Below, piece after piece: positions 35,617 to 47,000 of a stretch of 64,000 nucleotides of DNA. The position numbers were made by a program, and so were the translations under genes. The notes below the pieces were generated by a model. It saw only the letters and a list, made by a program, of their open reading frames with translations, was not told the origin of the DNA and did not search any database. The DNA is from Lewinellaceae bacterium. GTDB taxonomy: Bacteria; Bacteroidota; Bacteroidia; Chitinophagales; Saprospiraceae. Location: the NCBI GenBank assembly GCA_020636155.1, contig JACJYM010000002.1, positions 186,001 through 250,000 on the forward strand, read 5' to 3'. Each line of letters starts with the position of its first letter. Positions within the stretch are counted from its first letter, which is position 1.

Positions 35617-38600
35617 TTAGCTCTTCGTAAATGATACATTAGTGCTTTGTCCTTGTCTTTTAGAGAAACTAAATGAAGCATTAAAACACACCTTAAAATC
35701 AGGAATTAGATTTGGAACTGGTAAACATACGTCTTTGCAACAGCACCATTCACATAGCCCTAGGCACCACCATTTCCCACAAGGATATTTGACACTGGAG
35801 CAGCTAGTATAAGTGCCAAAAGAACAAGAATTACAGCTTTTATAAGACTTGTTATACACTTGCATATTCAGATTACCACTTGCTTCAAAATGCCAAGAAT
35901 AATCATACCCACCTTTAAATTTTAAATTTGCACTGGCATCTCCTCCTATGAAGGTACTGCCCAATAATTTGATATTACCGCCGGCACCTGCATTAAGATC
36001 GCCTGCGACTTCAAATGTTGAACTGTCAAATGACTTATAAATATGTGCTGATGCTGAGGCATTGGCGTAGTAGTTAAAACTGACAATGTCAAGACTTCCT
36101 ACTTTGATTCCGAAACTACCATTTTTACTAGGAATAGAAGCGGACAATGCTAAGACAATTCCATGGAACCGGTTATAGCGTTTTGCAATATAGGGAAGCT
36201 TGTCATAGGTGTTTGAGACTACAGCCGGTGTATTGTAGTCTTTTTTAAAATTTACTCCGACTGCAAGGAGTCCATTGGCCTTAAAAATGCCAAATTTATC
36301 GGTCATAGATCCGTATAATCCGATATAGGCTCTACCTTGATCACCATCTTTAAATACATAAATGGTTCCTCCTATATTTGCGCTTACTAAGCCGGCAGCG
36401 AAATCTATTCGTGAATTTATATCGAGATATGCTGACATTCTACAGAAATCCAGCTTTGCATACACACTTCCATATTTTTGACCTTTGCTGACAAAATTTC
36501 CAGATCCTTCTACTATCGGCTGTCCTCCACATTTATTGAAATCGAATAAAATGGAAAGCTTTACGTCGTCTACTGACGCCACTTCTTTAGGGGTGCCAAC
36601 TGGCCCGGCACTTCCCATTACGAATACCTTGTATTGCTGACTATATGTATTGAAGTCAAATCCGCCACCGATACTGTGCCAGGTTATGGGGCCGGTGGTT
36701 ATATTTGCACTTACAAGGATGCTGGCACCTAGCTCGATGCCACCAGACTCATACTTATAAAACTTTAAGCTTCCTGCAAATTTTCTTTTCAGTGTTTCTA
36801 ATTCTCCTTGTGCTTCAAATCCGATTTTTGATCCGGAGACCGCCAGTTTAGCACCAACGTCCATTTTAAATGACGGCTGTTCTAGGTGTAGTAGGATTTC
36901 ATTGATACGGAAGTCTATTTCATCATTGTTGCGAGCCAGCAATACCGAGGCATGAGCTGCACAATTAATCCCTTTGGCTGAGGTGATTGTAATGCCGCCT
37001 GCTATACCGATGGCCCAGCTGATTTTTGAATCTGGAATCAGTTGATCGCCTCCCAGATTACCATTCAAATTATTAAGGCTGTTTATGTTTACACTTTGCT
37101 TACTTTCCCACTGGGCAATAGCATCTCTATAGGTTTGCAATTCGGGAGAGTCTTTTACATTTTCATTTTTGGCAACTTCGGCCTTTAGTAATTCTATGTC
37201 TCCGGCAGTGAGTTGGTCAGTACCGAATTTATTAGAAAGTTGTTGCATGTATAAATCGTACGAGGCCAACGCATCCCGTGATTCCTGAGGAAATGGGTAT
37301 CCATTTTTGTCTGCAAGAGCCATTCTTTCTCTCAAATATGCGGCATCATCCGCTGAAATTCCCGCTTTGTTGTATTGAGTAGAATTAAAGAATTGTTCCC
37401 GTTCTTCATCACTCATTTGCATGATACTTTCCATGGAGTTAATACTCATATCATAGCCATAATTCAATAAAAATTTATCAACTTGAACCTGAATTACACC
37501 GAAATCAAATTTTAGGTTCGGTTTCATGACCAATAATACAGACCAGTCTTTAGATTTCATATTGAAATGTAAAATCTCAAGAGGAAAAACCTTTTTGGCC
37601 AATTTATTTGAAGAGCTTAATTCAAGCTTTAGATTGCTGGATTTTATTTCAAATGATTTCTCCGAGGATACGTATTGCATAAAAATACTTTTTCCTGTGG
37701 CTTGACTAATTTTTAGAGGGCCAACTTTAATGCCTTTTGGTCGGAGGGATAGATCTGCGGTTATTGACACTCCACTGTCTTGTTTGATTACACTGAATTT
37801 ATTAATATCGAGATGACCGGGAGTACCATCTTCCATGTTTTTATCATCTTTTAATACAATCTGACCCCCGAATCCAAGCCCATAATTTGGTGTTCCCAAT
37901 CCATATAAGTCAATCCTCTTAAGAATGGCCTCCCATGTCTTGATGGACATTTTTAGTGGATCAGACTCAGTTACGGCTATAGAGAGTTCCTGAATTGAGA
38001 AATTCTTATTCAGCGTGAGCCTCTTAATGGCTAATCTATCATCGTTTAACTTAAATTTTGCTCCGATGATATGGGGTAATTCTAGAGCTCCGGCCATATT
38101 GATACCATATTTGTTTAGCGTAGATGAGTCTTTTTGAATCAAAATTTTAAACAATAGAAAATCTGAAGTAACATAATCGTTGTATCTCGTACTGTCGGAG
38201 TTTTGCTTTATGTTGATTGATTTGTTCCATGTTAAGGTGTCAAATACCACTTTATAGCTAATGAGGTCACTAATCTCCGGTACTGAAGAATTGGGTGTAA
38301 CAAAGACTTTTTCGAAGTGTTTTTCTTCCTGTAGTGTCGCATCTACTCCGGTCTGATAATCCCCATTTTTAATCTTCAACTCATGCCTTAGGCTGGCCGT
38401 AGGTATTGTAAATGGAAATGCTTTAAATGCTGGATCTGAGTCAAACATTAATTTCAGAGACGTATTTCCAATGACTGCTTTATTGGAAATGTTTGAATTT
38501 GAGCTTACTAATTTTTGGAGTTGGATCCTTCCACTGCCCGTGACCAATACAGGAGCAAATTCAAATGCCTCTACTTTAACTTCTGCATTTTCAAAATAAA

Positions 38601-41600
38601 AATTAGTTGAAGGGACTGCATTTTCGGCATCAAAGGAGTCCTCTTTAACTACGACATCAATGAATGATAGCGACTGATTCCCTTGAGTAGCTGAGAATAA
38701 TTTATTATTACTAAGAGTTAATTCTCCTGATATCAGAAACCCATCATTGACGGCTTCCATGTTGTCGACATTGATTGCAAATCCCGACATAGTTTTGAAA
38801 TCAGGGAAATTTGGATCTCGAGGTTCTAAATAGAAATCAAGATTGACCGAAGTATCTTGAACGAATATACTGGTATCCTGTCGATTATATTTTGACAATT
38901 TGGCCGTACATCGGTATTCATCATTGAGTGGTATGTATAATGTGTAACTACCTGAATCATCAGTAGTTGCATTATATTCTAAGCCTTCAATGGTTACTGT
39001 TGCATTTGGAAGGATGTTGCGGTTAGATTTGTCATATACTTTTCCCTTGATTTGTGTTGCTGTTTGTAAATATATATCAATGTCTTCATCGTAATTATCA
39101 GCCATGTTGATTTCTGCAAAAAACTGTACAAAAGAGGGGCCCTCAGCAACAGGTGTAATGGAGAAATAATACTTCCCTTCCGGTGCTGAAAAACTGTAAT
39201 ACTGACCTGAAGTGAGCAAATCTGTTTTGTTAAATTCATTGGCCGTAAATTGTATTTTGGCATTCACTAATTCATCATTGTAATAAGCATGTATTCTTGC
39301 TATTCCTTGTGTGTTTGTCATGGTGTTTGAACTAAATCCGATGACTCCACTTAGATTCTCTTTGTCACTAAAATAATTTTGATATTTGTTTTCAAGAGAA
39401 CCATCTCCTATATTGAAAGTACGTGCATCTACAGGATCATGAATGCTCTGCGAGTAGTAGTCTTGTATCAATTGCGTGGATTCCAGTTTCAGTTTCCATT
39501 CTTTAGGTTTTTGGGATTCATTGATATTGTCTGAAAATGCTAATACCTCTCCAACAGTTGAATTTCCATCATTTAATTGCTTCGTATCTATAGAGAGTTG
39601 TTCATACCCATCTGCAACAATATTGACGGTTGAGTTATATGGATGATTGATTTTTATCATGTAAAACCCTTCATTAGTAGATTTAGTGGTGTAGCTAGAA
39701 TCTACGGTAATCAAGGCATTTGACACAGGCAAGCCATATTGATCTACCAATCGACCAATAGCGGTATAGACATCATTTTTTAAATAAATATCCTTGATTA
39801 TCGGCGTGACTCCGACGTATTTTACTTTTTCTACGAATGGCTTGTTTCTAATTGAATAATCGGTAATGGTTAACTCAATCTCAGAATTGTTTTTCAAATG
39901 TGGCAAATTATCAAACTCGTATCTGCCATTTTCATCTGTCATTCGAATTAAATCCAAGTTCGTATCATAGATGCCCTCGATATCATTTGGGTCCAATTTT
40001 ATTTCAACTCTCATATCTCGTCTTACTTCGTGGCCAAAGTAAACCACACCCTTGAGAGTATTCGCAATATTGTAAATGAGGTTTGTCTTAATCTTCGGAA
40101 CGGATTTAACTCTATAATTATCTTCTGGTGTATATATATTTTGCATCGGGTAATAAGCGGAGGGCTTTCCATTCACTTTTACTTCAAAGACATAGTTCTG
40201 ATAATACTCGGAGTTTTGAAATATGGATTTGTGCCAGTCTCCATCGTTAAATGTATGACATACAGTATAGGAGTCATTATTGTATTCTACCGTTTGATTC
40301 CCCTGATCCGGGGCAATCTGTTTCCAGTAGCTTAGACTGTTAAAATTATCGGATTGTAATAAGAGATTGACAGTCAAATTTGCGTGATCTTCAATATCCG
40401 GATTAAATACCTGAACCGAAAGTTGAGTAGAATTTGCCGTCAAAGTGAGGGGCTCCATGAGATACCCAAAATCTGTTTGATCCACTTTCATAGGCACTCT
40501 CAACATATTAAAATCCTTTGTAGAATAAGCGATCAGTTTAAAATTACTAAATAGAGACAGATAACTATTATTTAATTTTATCGCATATTTTCCATTTTGA
40601 TCTGCAATACCTGCACCGATAATGTAGGTTGATTTAAAAAAGAAAAAGTTCATTTCACCTGTTAGCACTAGCTGGGCATTTCTCAAGGGATGGATATTTT
40701 GTCCTACCTTATAACTAGGGTTTATGGTAGTTGCAGATGCCGGGGTGAGATCATTCTCATTACTTACTATGAAACTGTGATTAGAACTTTCATTATTTTC
40801 TTCACTCTCTCTAAATGCCCAAAATATTTGACCCTGAATATAATCATGTAACAAAGTATCCAACTCAGGTTGAAAATCATTATTTATGTCCCCATACGTA
40901 AAGACGACAATATTGCTCTTTCCTTCATTTTCAATTGTGTTGGGAGATAGGATCATAGAGGTGTCTTTCAAAGTGATTTGTGCAGCATATCGATGACCTA
41001 TTTTAAATGGAGCTTCAGTACTTAATTTGATAAATTCACCCACATAATTGATGTCGTTTTGATAAAAAGCTTGGGCATTGTTTGTAAATGACTGGGCTAT
41101 TTGATTTTGATTAATATTCGAGACATCTTGTATTGTAATTTGGTAGGGTAGATTTTGCAATACGGAATTACTATATTCCAGAAAATCGTGTTCGAATGAT
41201 ATTTGGACACCATTATTGCTTTCCACCATGTCATTATTTTTGGGATTGGTGATTTTAGGGGCATTGGCGATGATTGGCTCTATTTTTTCCTCATCAATTT
41301 CAAACACGACGACTTCACTGTGTCCACCTTCTTTAAATGCCAGTAAATTGTCTGGATCGATTGAGGTAACCCTGGCTGCATACTGGTGGCCGGAAATGAA
41401 ATTTATATCAATGGTGTTTTGTAGTGCCATAGTAAAAATAGTACCGATATTTTGTTCGTAATCGGGCAGTACTCCTGGGTCAAGCATAGCCTGAGTCGGA
41501 TTTTTAATTTCTTGCTCTGTTATATCAATGATTTTAAGGATATACTCAATTCGGCCTAGCGCCGTAGGGTCATATATTACCTGATCCCAATTAAATAGAA

Positions 41601-42177
41601 TGATTGGGTCTGTATCTAAAAAAGACTCATTTTCGATTGGATTGAGGATGATAGGTCTCTCGGCATAGTAAATGTCAAAATACTGACAAGTATTCATGCC
41701 ATCAGGGTCTGATAATGGATTTCCTACCGCATCAAATGCTGTAATACATATAGTATAACTTCCTTCGGGCAATTGTCGGTTTAGTAATATCGCATCACGT
41801 TGAGCTTGAGAAAGACCTGCCGTATTCAAATTATCCTCAGTAAATCCGGTAAAAATTCCCTGTACCTGACTTGGAGTCAGAATATTGACACCGCTAGAAA
41901 TTTCTACTGGGGTAGAAAGTATCCCATTGGAAGAAATCGTAATTAAACCAGAGTTTTCTTTAATGAGGAATGAAAAATATGCTTCTACGGAGTTGGGATT
42001 GGTATTCGTCACTTGAAAAACACCGTATTCAAGATAATCCGCATAAGCATCTAAATTGGAAGGGTAGGGTGCCGGAAGATTAACTTGTATTTCCAGAGGA
42101 TAAGTCTGAGCATTAAGTGCTTGATGAAAATTAGAAACTATTAAAAAAGTGACTGCGAGAATTAATCTAAGTTTCAT
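35617..42177 (-). CDS. Giant exported TANFOR-domain-type protein with cysteine-rich tail
   Basis: Protein of 2186 residues with a signal peptide (1-23, ending ALNAQ). The N-terminal module (about 24-180) follows the TANFOR pattern: PLEIQVNLPAPYPSNLDAY, then RQLPEGSYTICITAFDAVG and a PIILNPIENE boundary. Three Ig/FN3-like modules follow. Two carboxypeptidase-regulatory-like beta-sandwiches are seen, near residue 790 (AIGRLVDQYGLPVSNALITV) and near 1045 (IKGKVYDKSNRNILPNATVT). A long beta-rich region continues to about 2110, and the tail (about 2115-2165) has eleven cysteines. No T9SS C-terminal domain is visible. TANFOR proteins are restricted to Bacteroidota and have no established function. 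It lies between a barrel candidate and an FN3 protein on the same strand. Confidence 0.7.
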   Translation of the reverse strand: MKLRLILAVTFLIVSNFHQALNAQTYPLEIQVNLPAPYPSNLDAYADYLEYGVFQVTNTNPNSVEAYFSFLIKENSGLITISSNGILSTPVEISSGVNILTPSQVQGIFTGFTEDNLNTAGLSQAQRDAILLNRQLPEGSYTICITAFDAVGNPLSDPDGMNTCQYFDIYYAERPIILNPIENESFLDTDPIILFNWDQVIYDPTALGRIEYILKIIDITEQEIKNPTQAMLDPGVLPDYEQNIGTIFTMALQNTIDINFISGHQYAARVTSIDPDNLLAFKEGGHSEVVVFEIDEEKIEPIIANAPKITNPKNNDMVESNNGVQISFEHDFLEYSNSVLQNLPYQITIQDVSNINQNQIAQSFTNNAQAFYQNDINYVGEFIKLSTEAPFKIGHRYAAQITLKDTSMILSPNTIENEGKSNIVVFTYGDINNDFQPELDTLLHDYIQGQIFWAFRESEENNESSNHSFIVSNENDLTPASATTINPSYKVGQNIHPLRNAQLVLTGEMNFFFFKSTYIIGAGIADQNGKYAIKLNNSYLSLFSNFKLIAYSTKDFNMLRVPMKVDQTDFGYLMEPLTLTANSTQLSVQVFNPDIEDHANLTVNLLLQSDNFNSLSYWKQIAPDQGNQTVEYNNDSYTVCHTFNDGDWHKSIFQNSEYYQNYVFEVKVNGKPSAYYPMQNIYTPEDNYRVKSVPKIKTNLIYNIANTLKGVVYFGHEVRRDMRVEIKLDPNDIEGIYDTNLDLIRMTDENGRYEFDNLPHLKNNSEIELTITDYSIRNKPFVEKVKYVGVTPIIKDIYLKNDVYTAIGRLVDQYGLPVSNALITVDSSYTTKSTNEGFYMIKINHPYNSTVNIVADGYEQLSIDTKQLNDGNSTVGEVLAFSDNINESQKPKEWKLKLESTQLIQDYYSQSIHDPVDARTFNIGDGSLENKYQNYFSDKENLSGVIGFSSNTMTNTQGIARIHAYYNDELVNAKIQFTANEFNKTDLLTSGQYYSFSAPEGKYYFSITPVAEGPSFVQFFAEINMADNYDEDIDIYLQTATQIKGKVYDKSNRNILPNATVTIEGLEYNATTDDSGSYTLYIPLNDEYRCTAKLSKYNRQDTSIFVQDTSVNLDFYLEPRDPNFPDFKTMSGFAINVDNMEAVNDGFLISGELTLSNNKLFSATQGNQSLSFIDVVVKEDSFDAENAVPSTNFYFENAEVKVEAFEFAPVLVTGSGRIQLQKLVSSNSNISNKAVIGNTSLKLMFDSDPAFKAFPFTIPTASLRHELKIKNGDYQTGVDATLQEEKHFEKVFVTPNSSVPEISDLISYKVVFDTLTWNKSINIKQNSDSTRYNDYVTSDFLLFKILIQKDSSTLNKYGINMAGALELPHIIGAKFKLNDDRLAIKRLTLNKNFSIQELSIAVTESDPLKMSIKTWEAILKRIDLYGLGTPNYGLGFGGQIVLKDDKNMEDGTPGHLDINKFSVIKQDSGVSITADLSLRPKGIKVGPLKISQATGKSIFMQYVSSEKSFEIKSSNLKLELSSSNKLAKKVFPLEILHFNMKSKDWSVLLVMKPNLKFDFGVIQVQVDKFLLNYGYDMSINSMESIMQMSDEEREQFFNSTQYNKAGISADDAAYLRERMALADKNGYPFPQESRDALASYDLYMQQLSNKFGTDQLTAGDIELLKAEVAKNENVKDSPELQTYRDAIAQWESKQSVNINSLNNLNGNLGGDQLIPDSKISWAIGIAGGITITSAKGINCAAHASVLLARNNDEIDFRINEILLHLEQPSFKMDVGAKLAVSGSKIGFEAQGELETLKRKFAGSLKFYKYESGGIELGASILVSANITTGPITWHSIGGGFDFNTYSQQYKVFVMGSAGPVGTPKEVASVDDVKLSILFDFNKCGGQPIVEGSGNFVSKGQKYGSVYAKLDFCRMSAYLDINSRIDFAAGLVSANIGGTIYVFKDGDQGRAYIGLYGSMTDKFGIFKANGLLAVGVNFKKDYNTPAVVSNTYDKLPYIAKRYNRFHGIVLALSASIPSKNGSFGIKVGSLDIVSFNYYANASASAHIYKSFDSSTFEVAGDLNAGAGGNIKLLGSTFIGGDASANLKFKGGYDYSWHFEASGNLNMQVYNKSYKSCNSCSFGTYTSCSSVKYPCGKWWCLGLCEWCCCKDVCLPVPNLIPDFKVCFNASFSFSKRQGQSTNVSFTKS

Positions 42178-42251
42178 TTGTTTAAAATTGTTTTTTTAAT
42201 AAAAGATCAACCATATATGACTAATCATTCTTCTTGTGTGTCGTGGTCATT

Positions 42252-43949
42252 TTAAAAATGATCTTTTTCATTTTTATTTGAATTGCGATTGTTGAATACA
42301 TAATTTACTTTAGCAGTACCCCGTATTTCTTGGTAAGATCGAGATGTATTTTGGCGATCTACAAACGAGGTGTTTAGAGTGATACTTGACGAACTGCTTA
42401 TGGAGGCATTGATTCCAAGTCGTGCGGTGGCAGTATTACCATCGGCAATGTCGTTAATGAAGTTTTTAAAATAGGATACGTTTGTGCTTAGTCTAATTTT
42501 TTTATCAAGAAAAGATTTCGCAACATTGATTCCACCACCTAGTCTTTGAGATTTGATTAGATTCACCTCGTTTTGAAGGCCACTTGCATTAAATCCAAGA
42601 TTCATTTCTATTTTTTTGAAGCGATAAGTATAGGCCAATGTGCCAATGTATGAGCCTATAACTTGATTTTCAGGACTCGATGACAATAGATTTTCCATAG
42701 ATTGGTAATTGGCGCTAATTACGAGTTGAGAAGAGCCAAGAATTAATACCGGAATGACCCCATAAGTTTGGTTCACTCTGGTGTATCTTAGAGTATCATT
42801 AAGATTGACCAGTCCTGGGCTTCTATCTGATTTTAGATTGGAATATCTAAAAGTCGTATTAAATGATCGGCTGGGTCTAATGGACAAAGTGACATTCGCA
42901 ATATTTCTCACATTGGTTTGACTCCTTAGATCATTTATATTGTTTCGTTGCCACCCGAAGCTTCCGTTGAAATTGATTTTGTTTTTGAGTAAATTGATGT
43001 TCGTTTTAAAAAGTAGATTTTCATAATCATTTAAGAAATAATAGGTTCCCAAAGAATTATAAAATGGATCTACTCTTTTGTACTGTACACCAAATCCTAT
43101 TTGCTTAAATTTCAAATCAATGCCAACATCACCTGCTAGTTGCAGTTTTGTTGAAAAATTGATTGTCATTTGATCTCCATATTTTTCTTCCAATTCTAAG
43201 GCATCTCCCGAAAGTGGTATGATGGATGAATTCTGATTTGCGGTGTTTAGACTCGCTGCAAGATTTCCGTATAGACTTAGCTTACCAAATGGGGTAATTC
43301 TCAACGATGTCCCAGCAACGAAATTTTCGGCAGGCTTAAAAATGCGAACTAGAGAATCCGGTTGAGCATCACGAGTTTCATCTTTAGCTTTCAACAAAGA
43401 AAAACTAATCTGAGTCTTTGAGCTACCAAAACCAAGCTTTAGGGCAATTGCTTTTCGGTCATACAATTCCACCAGTTCCGATCCTCCAATAATCGTATCA
43501 ATTTGATTTAGAGGGTTTTCCATCTTGCCATAAGCCATTGAAAAAATAAACTTCCCTGGAGTAAGATCCAGCCCGACACCGTTGATATACTGACCGGACA
43601 GTACGTATTCGTGGTAAGAATAGTTGCTGTTACCTAAGTGTAATCCTATCCACTTATATCGTGGATTAATACTTACTCTTGCAAATGGATTGCTTATCGT
43701 TCCTTCGTGATTTCGATAAGAAAACGAAACTGGTACATCGAATCCAAATATTTTAAAAGTTGGATTGGCATTGATAAAATAGGCAAATGGACTCCTCGTA
43801 TTCAATGTGTCATTTGTATGATAAAAGGAGGAGCCTATGGCTAAATTTCCACTAAGACTTAAAGGTTTCTTAGAGATACTTTCTAAGTTTTGTCCAATTA
43901 AATTGGAATACCAATTTAATAGCATCAGCAATGCGAAGAGCCTTTTCAT
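42252..43949 (-). CDS. Putative outer-membrane beta-barrel protein
   Basis: Protein of 565 residues with a signal peptide (about 1-19, ending LIGQN). The mature part is dominated by alternating polar/aromatic strands typical of outer-membrane barrels, for example FDVPVSFSYRNHEG, INGVGLDLTPGKFIFSMAYG and YSNLKSDRSPG. No TonB-box or plug domain is visible, so it is not a SusC-type receptor. The last strand ends AKVNYVFNNRNSNKNEKDHF, with an unusual polar tail after the aromatic strand but a terminal phenylalanine. It sits 74 bp upstream of the giant TANFOR gene and could be its membrane partner or anchor; this is inferred from gene order. Confidence 0.7.
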   Translation of the reverse strand: MKRLFALLMLLNWYSNLIGQNLESISKKPLSLSGNLAIGSSFYHTNDTLNTRSPFAYFINANPTFKIFGFDVPVSFSYRNHEGTISNPFARVSINPRYKWIGLHLGNSNYSYHEYVLSGQYINGVGLDLTPGKFIFSMAYGKMENPLNQIDTIIGGSELVELYDRKAIALKLGFGSSKTQISFSLLKAKDETRDAQPDSLVRIFKPAENFVAGTSLRITPFGKLSLYGNLAASLNTANQNSSIIPLSGDALELEEKYGDQMTINFSTKLQLAGDVGIDLKFKQIGFGVQYKRVDPFYNSLGTYYFLNDYENLLFKTNINLLKNKINFNGSFGWQRNNINDLRSQTNVRNIANVTLSIRPSRSFNTTFRYSNLKSDRSPGLVNLNDTLRYTRVNQTYGVIPVLILGSSQLVISANYQSMENLLSSSPENQVIGSYIGTLAYTYRFKKIEMNLGFNASGLQNEVNLIKSQRLGGGINVAKSFLDKKIRLSTNVSYFKNFINDIADGNTATARLGINASISSSSSITLNTSFVDRQNTSRSYQEIRGTAKVNYVFNNRNSNKNEKDHF

Positions 43950-43988
43950 AATAGCAAGAGTTTAAATTTTACTCAATAATTAATTGTG

Positions 43989-44041
43989 AAAAAAATCGAG
44001 AAGGTATCAGCCACATATAATTTATATGTTGACTGATACCT
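43989..44041 (-). terminator. Terminator after the Ig-repeat T9SS gene
   Basis: On the minus strand AGGTATCAG (44041-44033) pairs with CTGATACCT (44010-44002). An inner stem CATATAA/TTATATG is separated from it by a small internal loop. Seven T residues (43995-43989) follow six bases later. It probably separates this gene from the barrel gene at 43949. Confidence 0.6.
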
Positions 44042-44057
44042 GATGTCAATAGACCAA

Positions 44058-47000
44058 TTAATTAATCTTAACAAATCGTCTCATAAAGATTTTTCCATTG
44101 ATTCTAATACCTAAAAGATAAACTCCGGGGGAATACTCTTCGATATTTACAGTGCCATTATAATTTTTTATATTTTTGAAATCTTCTTGAACCACTAACT
44201 CTCCGAGAGAAGTGTAAATCAACATGGAGACATTTTCATAATCATTGAGTACAAATCTTAGGTTTATGTTCCTCTGTGAAATCGTCGGATAAATACTAAT
44301 TTCAGAAAAATATTCCAATTCATTGAGGCTAGATTCCATTTCTATGTTGAATGTGTACGTGTATTCACAACCAAATATATCGGTGACCGTCACGGTATGT
44401 GTTCCTACCGAAAGGTCCGTAGCCTCTGTGCCTGTGTTTCCATTATCCCACTCTATGGTTTCAGCTTTTGGGCCTGCAGCAAAGCTTATGTTCGCCGTGC
44501 CGCCCACAGTAGTTGTTGCATTAGTAGTTTCTATGAAGGCTTGTAAGTTGCCTATATTTTCAGGCAATGAATAACTTAGCACTAAATTGCAACCATTATC
44601 AGCGCCGATTAAAACACTGTATATTCCGGGTTCTGAAACCTCAATACTCGGATCTTGCCCTAGCTCTACTCCATCCTTTAACCAAGAGTAAGTATAGCTT
44701 CCATTCGTGTTAAATATTAAGGTAGCAGCACCTGATTGGCAATTTACATCGGCGACATCGAGGCTTCCTTGCGGAGCATCTGCATCCAACTCGACGATTA
44801 CTGAGGAGCTATTTGTACATCCATTATCAGCGGTTACGATTAGGGTGTATTCTCCCGGATTACTGACCTCGGGATTTTCCTCTGTTGAAGAAAAACCATT
44901 AGGACCAGACCAATTATACTCTAAATCTACTGAGCTTATTGGTGTTAGAACAACCGAACTGGCATTGCAATCGATGGTCGCATCTTTGATGTCAATACTC
45001 GGTACATTCTTGTCAGACATAATTACAGCTTTTGCACTACTGGTACACCCATTTTCGGCTGTAACAATGAGATTATATGTGCCTGGTGTATTTACAGTGA
45101 TGTCCATCGTGGTAGCGCTAAAGCCATTTGGTCCCGTCCAAACATACGATACATTGGCATTGACATCGGGAGAAATAGTTAAGGTGGTGGTATTACAATC
45201 TAATGTACCACCCTCTACACTGACACTTGGTTTTGTCGTGTTTGATGTGATATCGACACTGACTGTGCTTTGGCATCCATTTGCTGAGGTAGCTGTTAGT
45301 GTGTATTGCCCAGCATTACTTACCGTAATATTCTTAGTATTGGCAGTGAATCCATTAGGTCCCACCCAGTTATAAGTATATTGGTCGCTGCCCGTTGTTT
45401 GTATTGTTACAGTAGGATTGTTACAGTTAATTTCTCCTCCCACTGCACTAATTTGTGGGGCATTCGTGTCATTTGTTACCATAGATGTAGCAGTACCTGT
45501 GCAGCCATTGGATGCTGTAACTATAACAGTGTATGTACCGGCAGTACTCACTTCAGGATTCATATCAGTGGAAGAGAAACCATTAGGACCAGTCCAGCTG
45601 TAAGTAACATTAGAACTGCCGCTAGGATTAAGGATAACTGATGATTCTTGGCAATCAATCGTAGCATTGGGCACAGATACTGTCGGAGCAGTTGTGTTCG
45701 AAGCAACCGTCACTTCACTACTTGCTGAACAGCCATTTTCAGATGTCACCGTAATGATATAACTTCCTGCAACATTTACCTCTACATTCATATCTGTTGA
45801 GTTAAATCCGTTAGGGCCTGTCCAGTTAAAGGTGACATTCGGAGTATTTGAACTGGATGTTAGTGTCAAGCTGGTATTTGTACAAGTTAAAGTACCGCCC
45901 GTTGCCATGACGTCTGGTAGGCTTGAGTCAGCAGTTACTTCAGCAGTGGCACTAGCAGTACATCCTGCGGGGCTGGTAACGATGAGTTCATAAGTCCCTT
46001 CTGCACCCACGGATGGATTTTGAAGTGAACTTGAAAATCCATTGGGACCTGTCCAACTAAATGTTGATCCTGAGATGTCCGATGACCCCATGAGTGTCAC
46101 ACTGTTTTGATCACAAGTAATAGATCCTCCGGTGGCACTTGCCATGGGTGATGGTGCAATACTTACATTAATTGCATCCTCAAAACAACATCCAGAATTT
46201 GTAGTCACATAAAGTGAATATGTCCCTTCTGCATTTACGGTGAGGGTCGGTTGAGAACTTCCATCTGACCACGTGTAAGCATTCCATGAGCCTGAACCTT
46301 GTAGCGTGGTGTTTTCACCGGGGCAGATAACGATGTCATCGCCTAAACTCATTTCTTGATCCCCAACAACAGTTACTTCCCAAGATTCCGAAGTTTGATT
46401 TCCACATCCGTCTTGCACTGTCCAAGTATAAGCATATATCACGGCCACCTCGTCTATAGCACAGGTTCCTGTTGCAAATGAAGAAGTGACTTGAATTGCA
46501 TTGGTAATATCGCCTAGACAAAAGTCAAAAGCGGTAGGAGTCGGAACATCAGGGAATGCATCAAAACAACCAATCTGAACATTTGATGGAACACCACTAA
46601 TAACTGGTGGTTCAGTATCAAAAAGTTCAATATGGACGGTGGCAAATTCAGGATTTTGAAGTCCATTATAATTGAGTGCATAAGTCCCATCAAATGAAAT
46701 AGAAGGACAATCGCCATTAGTCGTGTTTTCACTGATGATGCTCACGGTACTTGTACCACAATAATTAGAAGCAATATTTGCGTCAAGCTGGTCAAGTGCT
46801 TGACTAATTAAATCATCAATATTGTTTATTCCACATTCTCCTGTGAGATTGATATTGGGAGCCGCACTTGTCCAATCAGGAGATCCCGGATTGATTAAAT
46901 TAACAATGACCGTGCATTCAGAGGTATTGCCCGATTCATCCGTTACGACAAATTCATAAGTCACCAAACCCTCTTCTCCACCGCTATAGGAATAGTCGAA

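Noticed and set aside
44707..45375. 222-codon plus-strand frame opposite the Ig-like repeats
   Set aside because: The translation repeats with the same period as the minus-strand Ig modules, so it is a by-product of the repeats; it has no promoter box.
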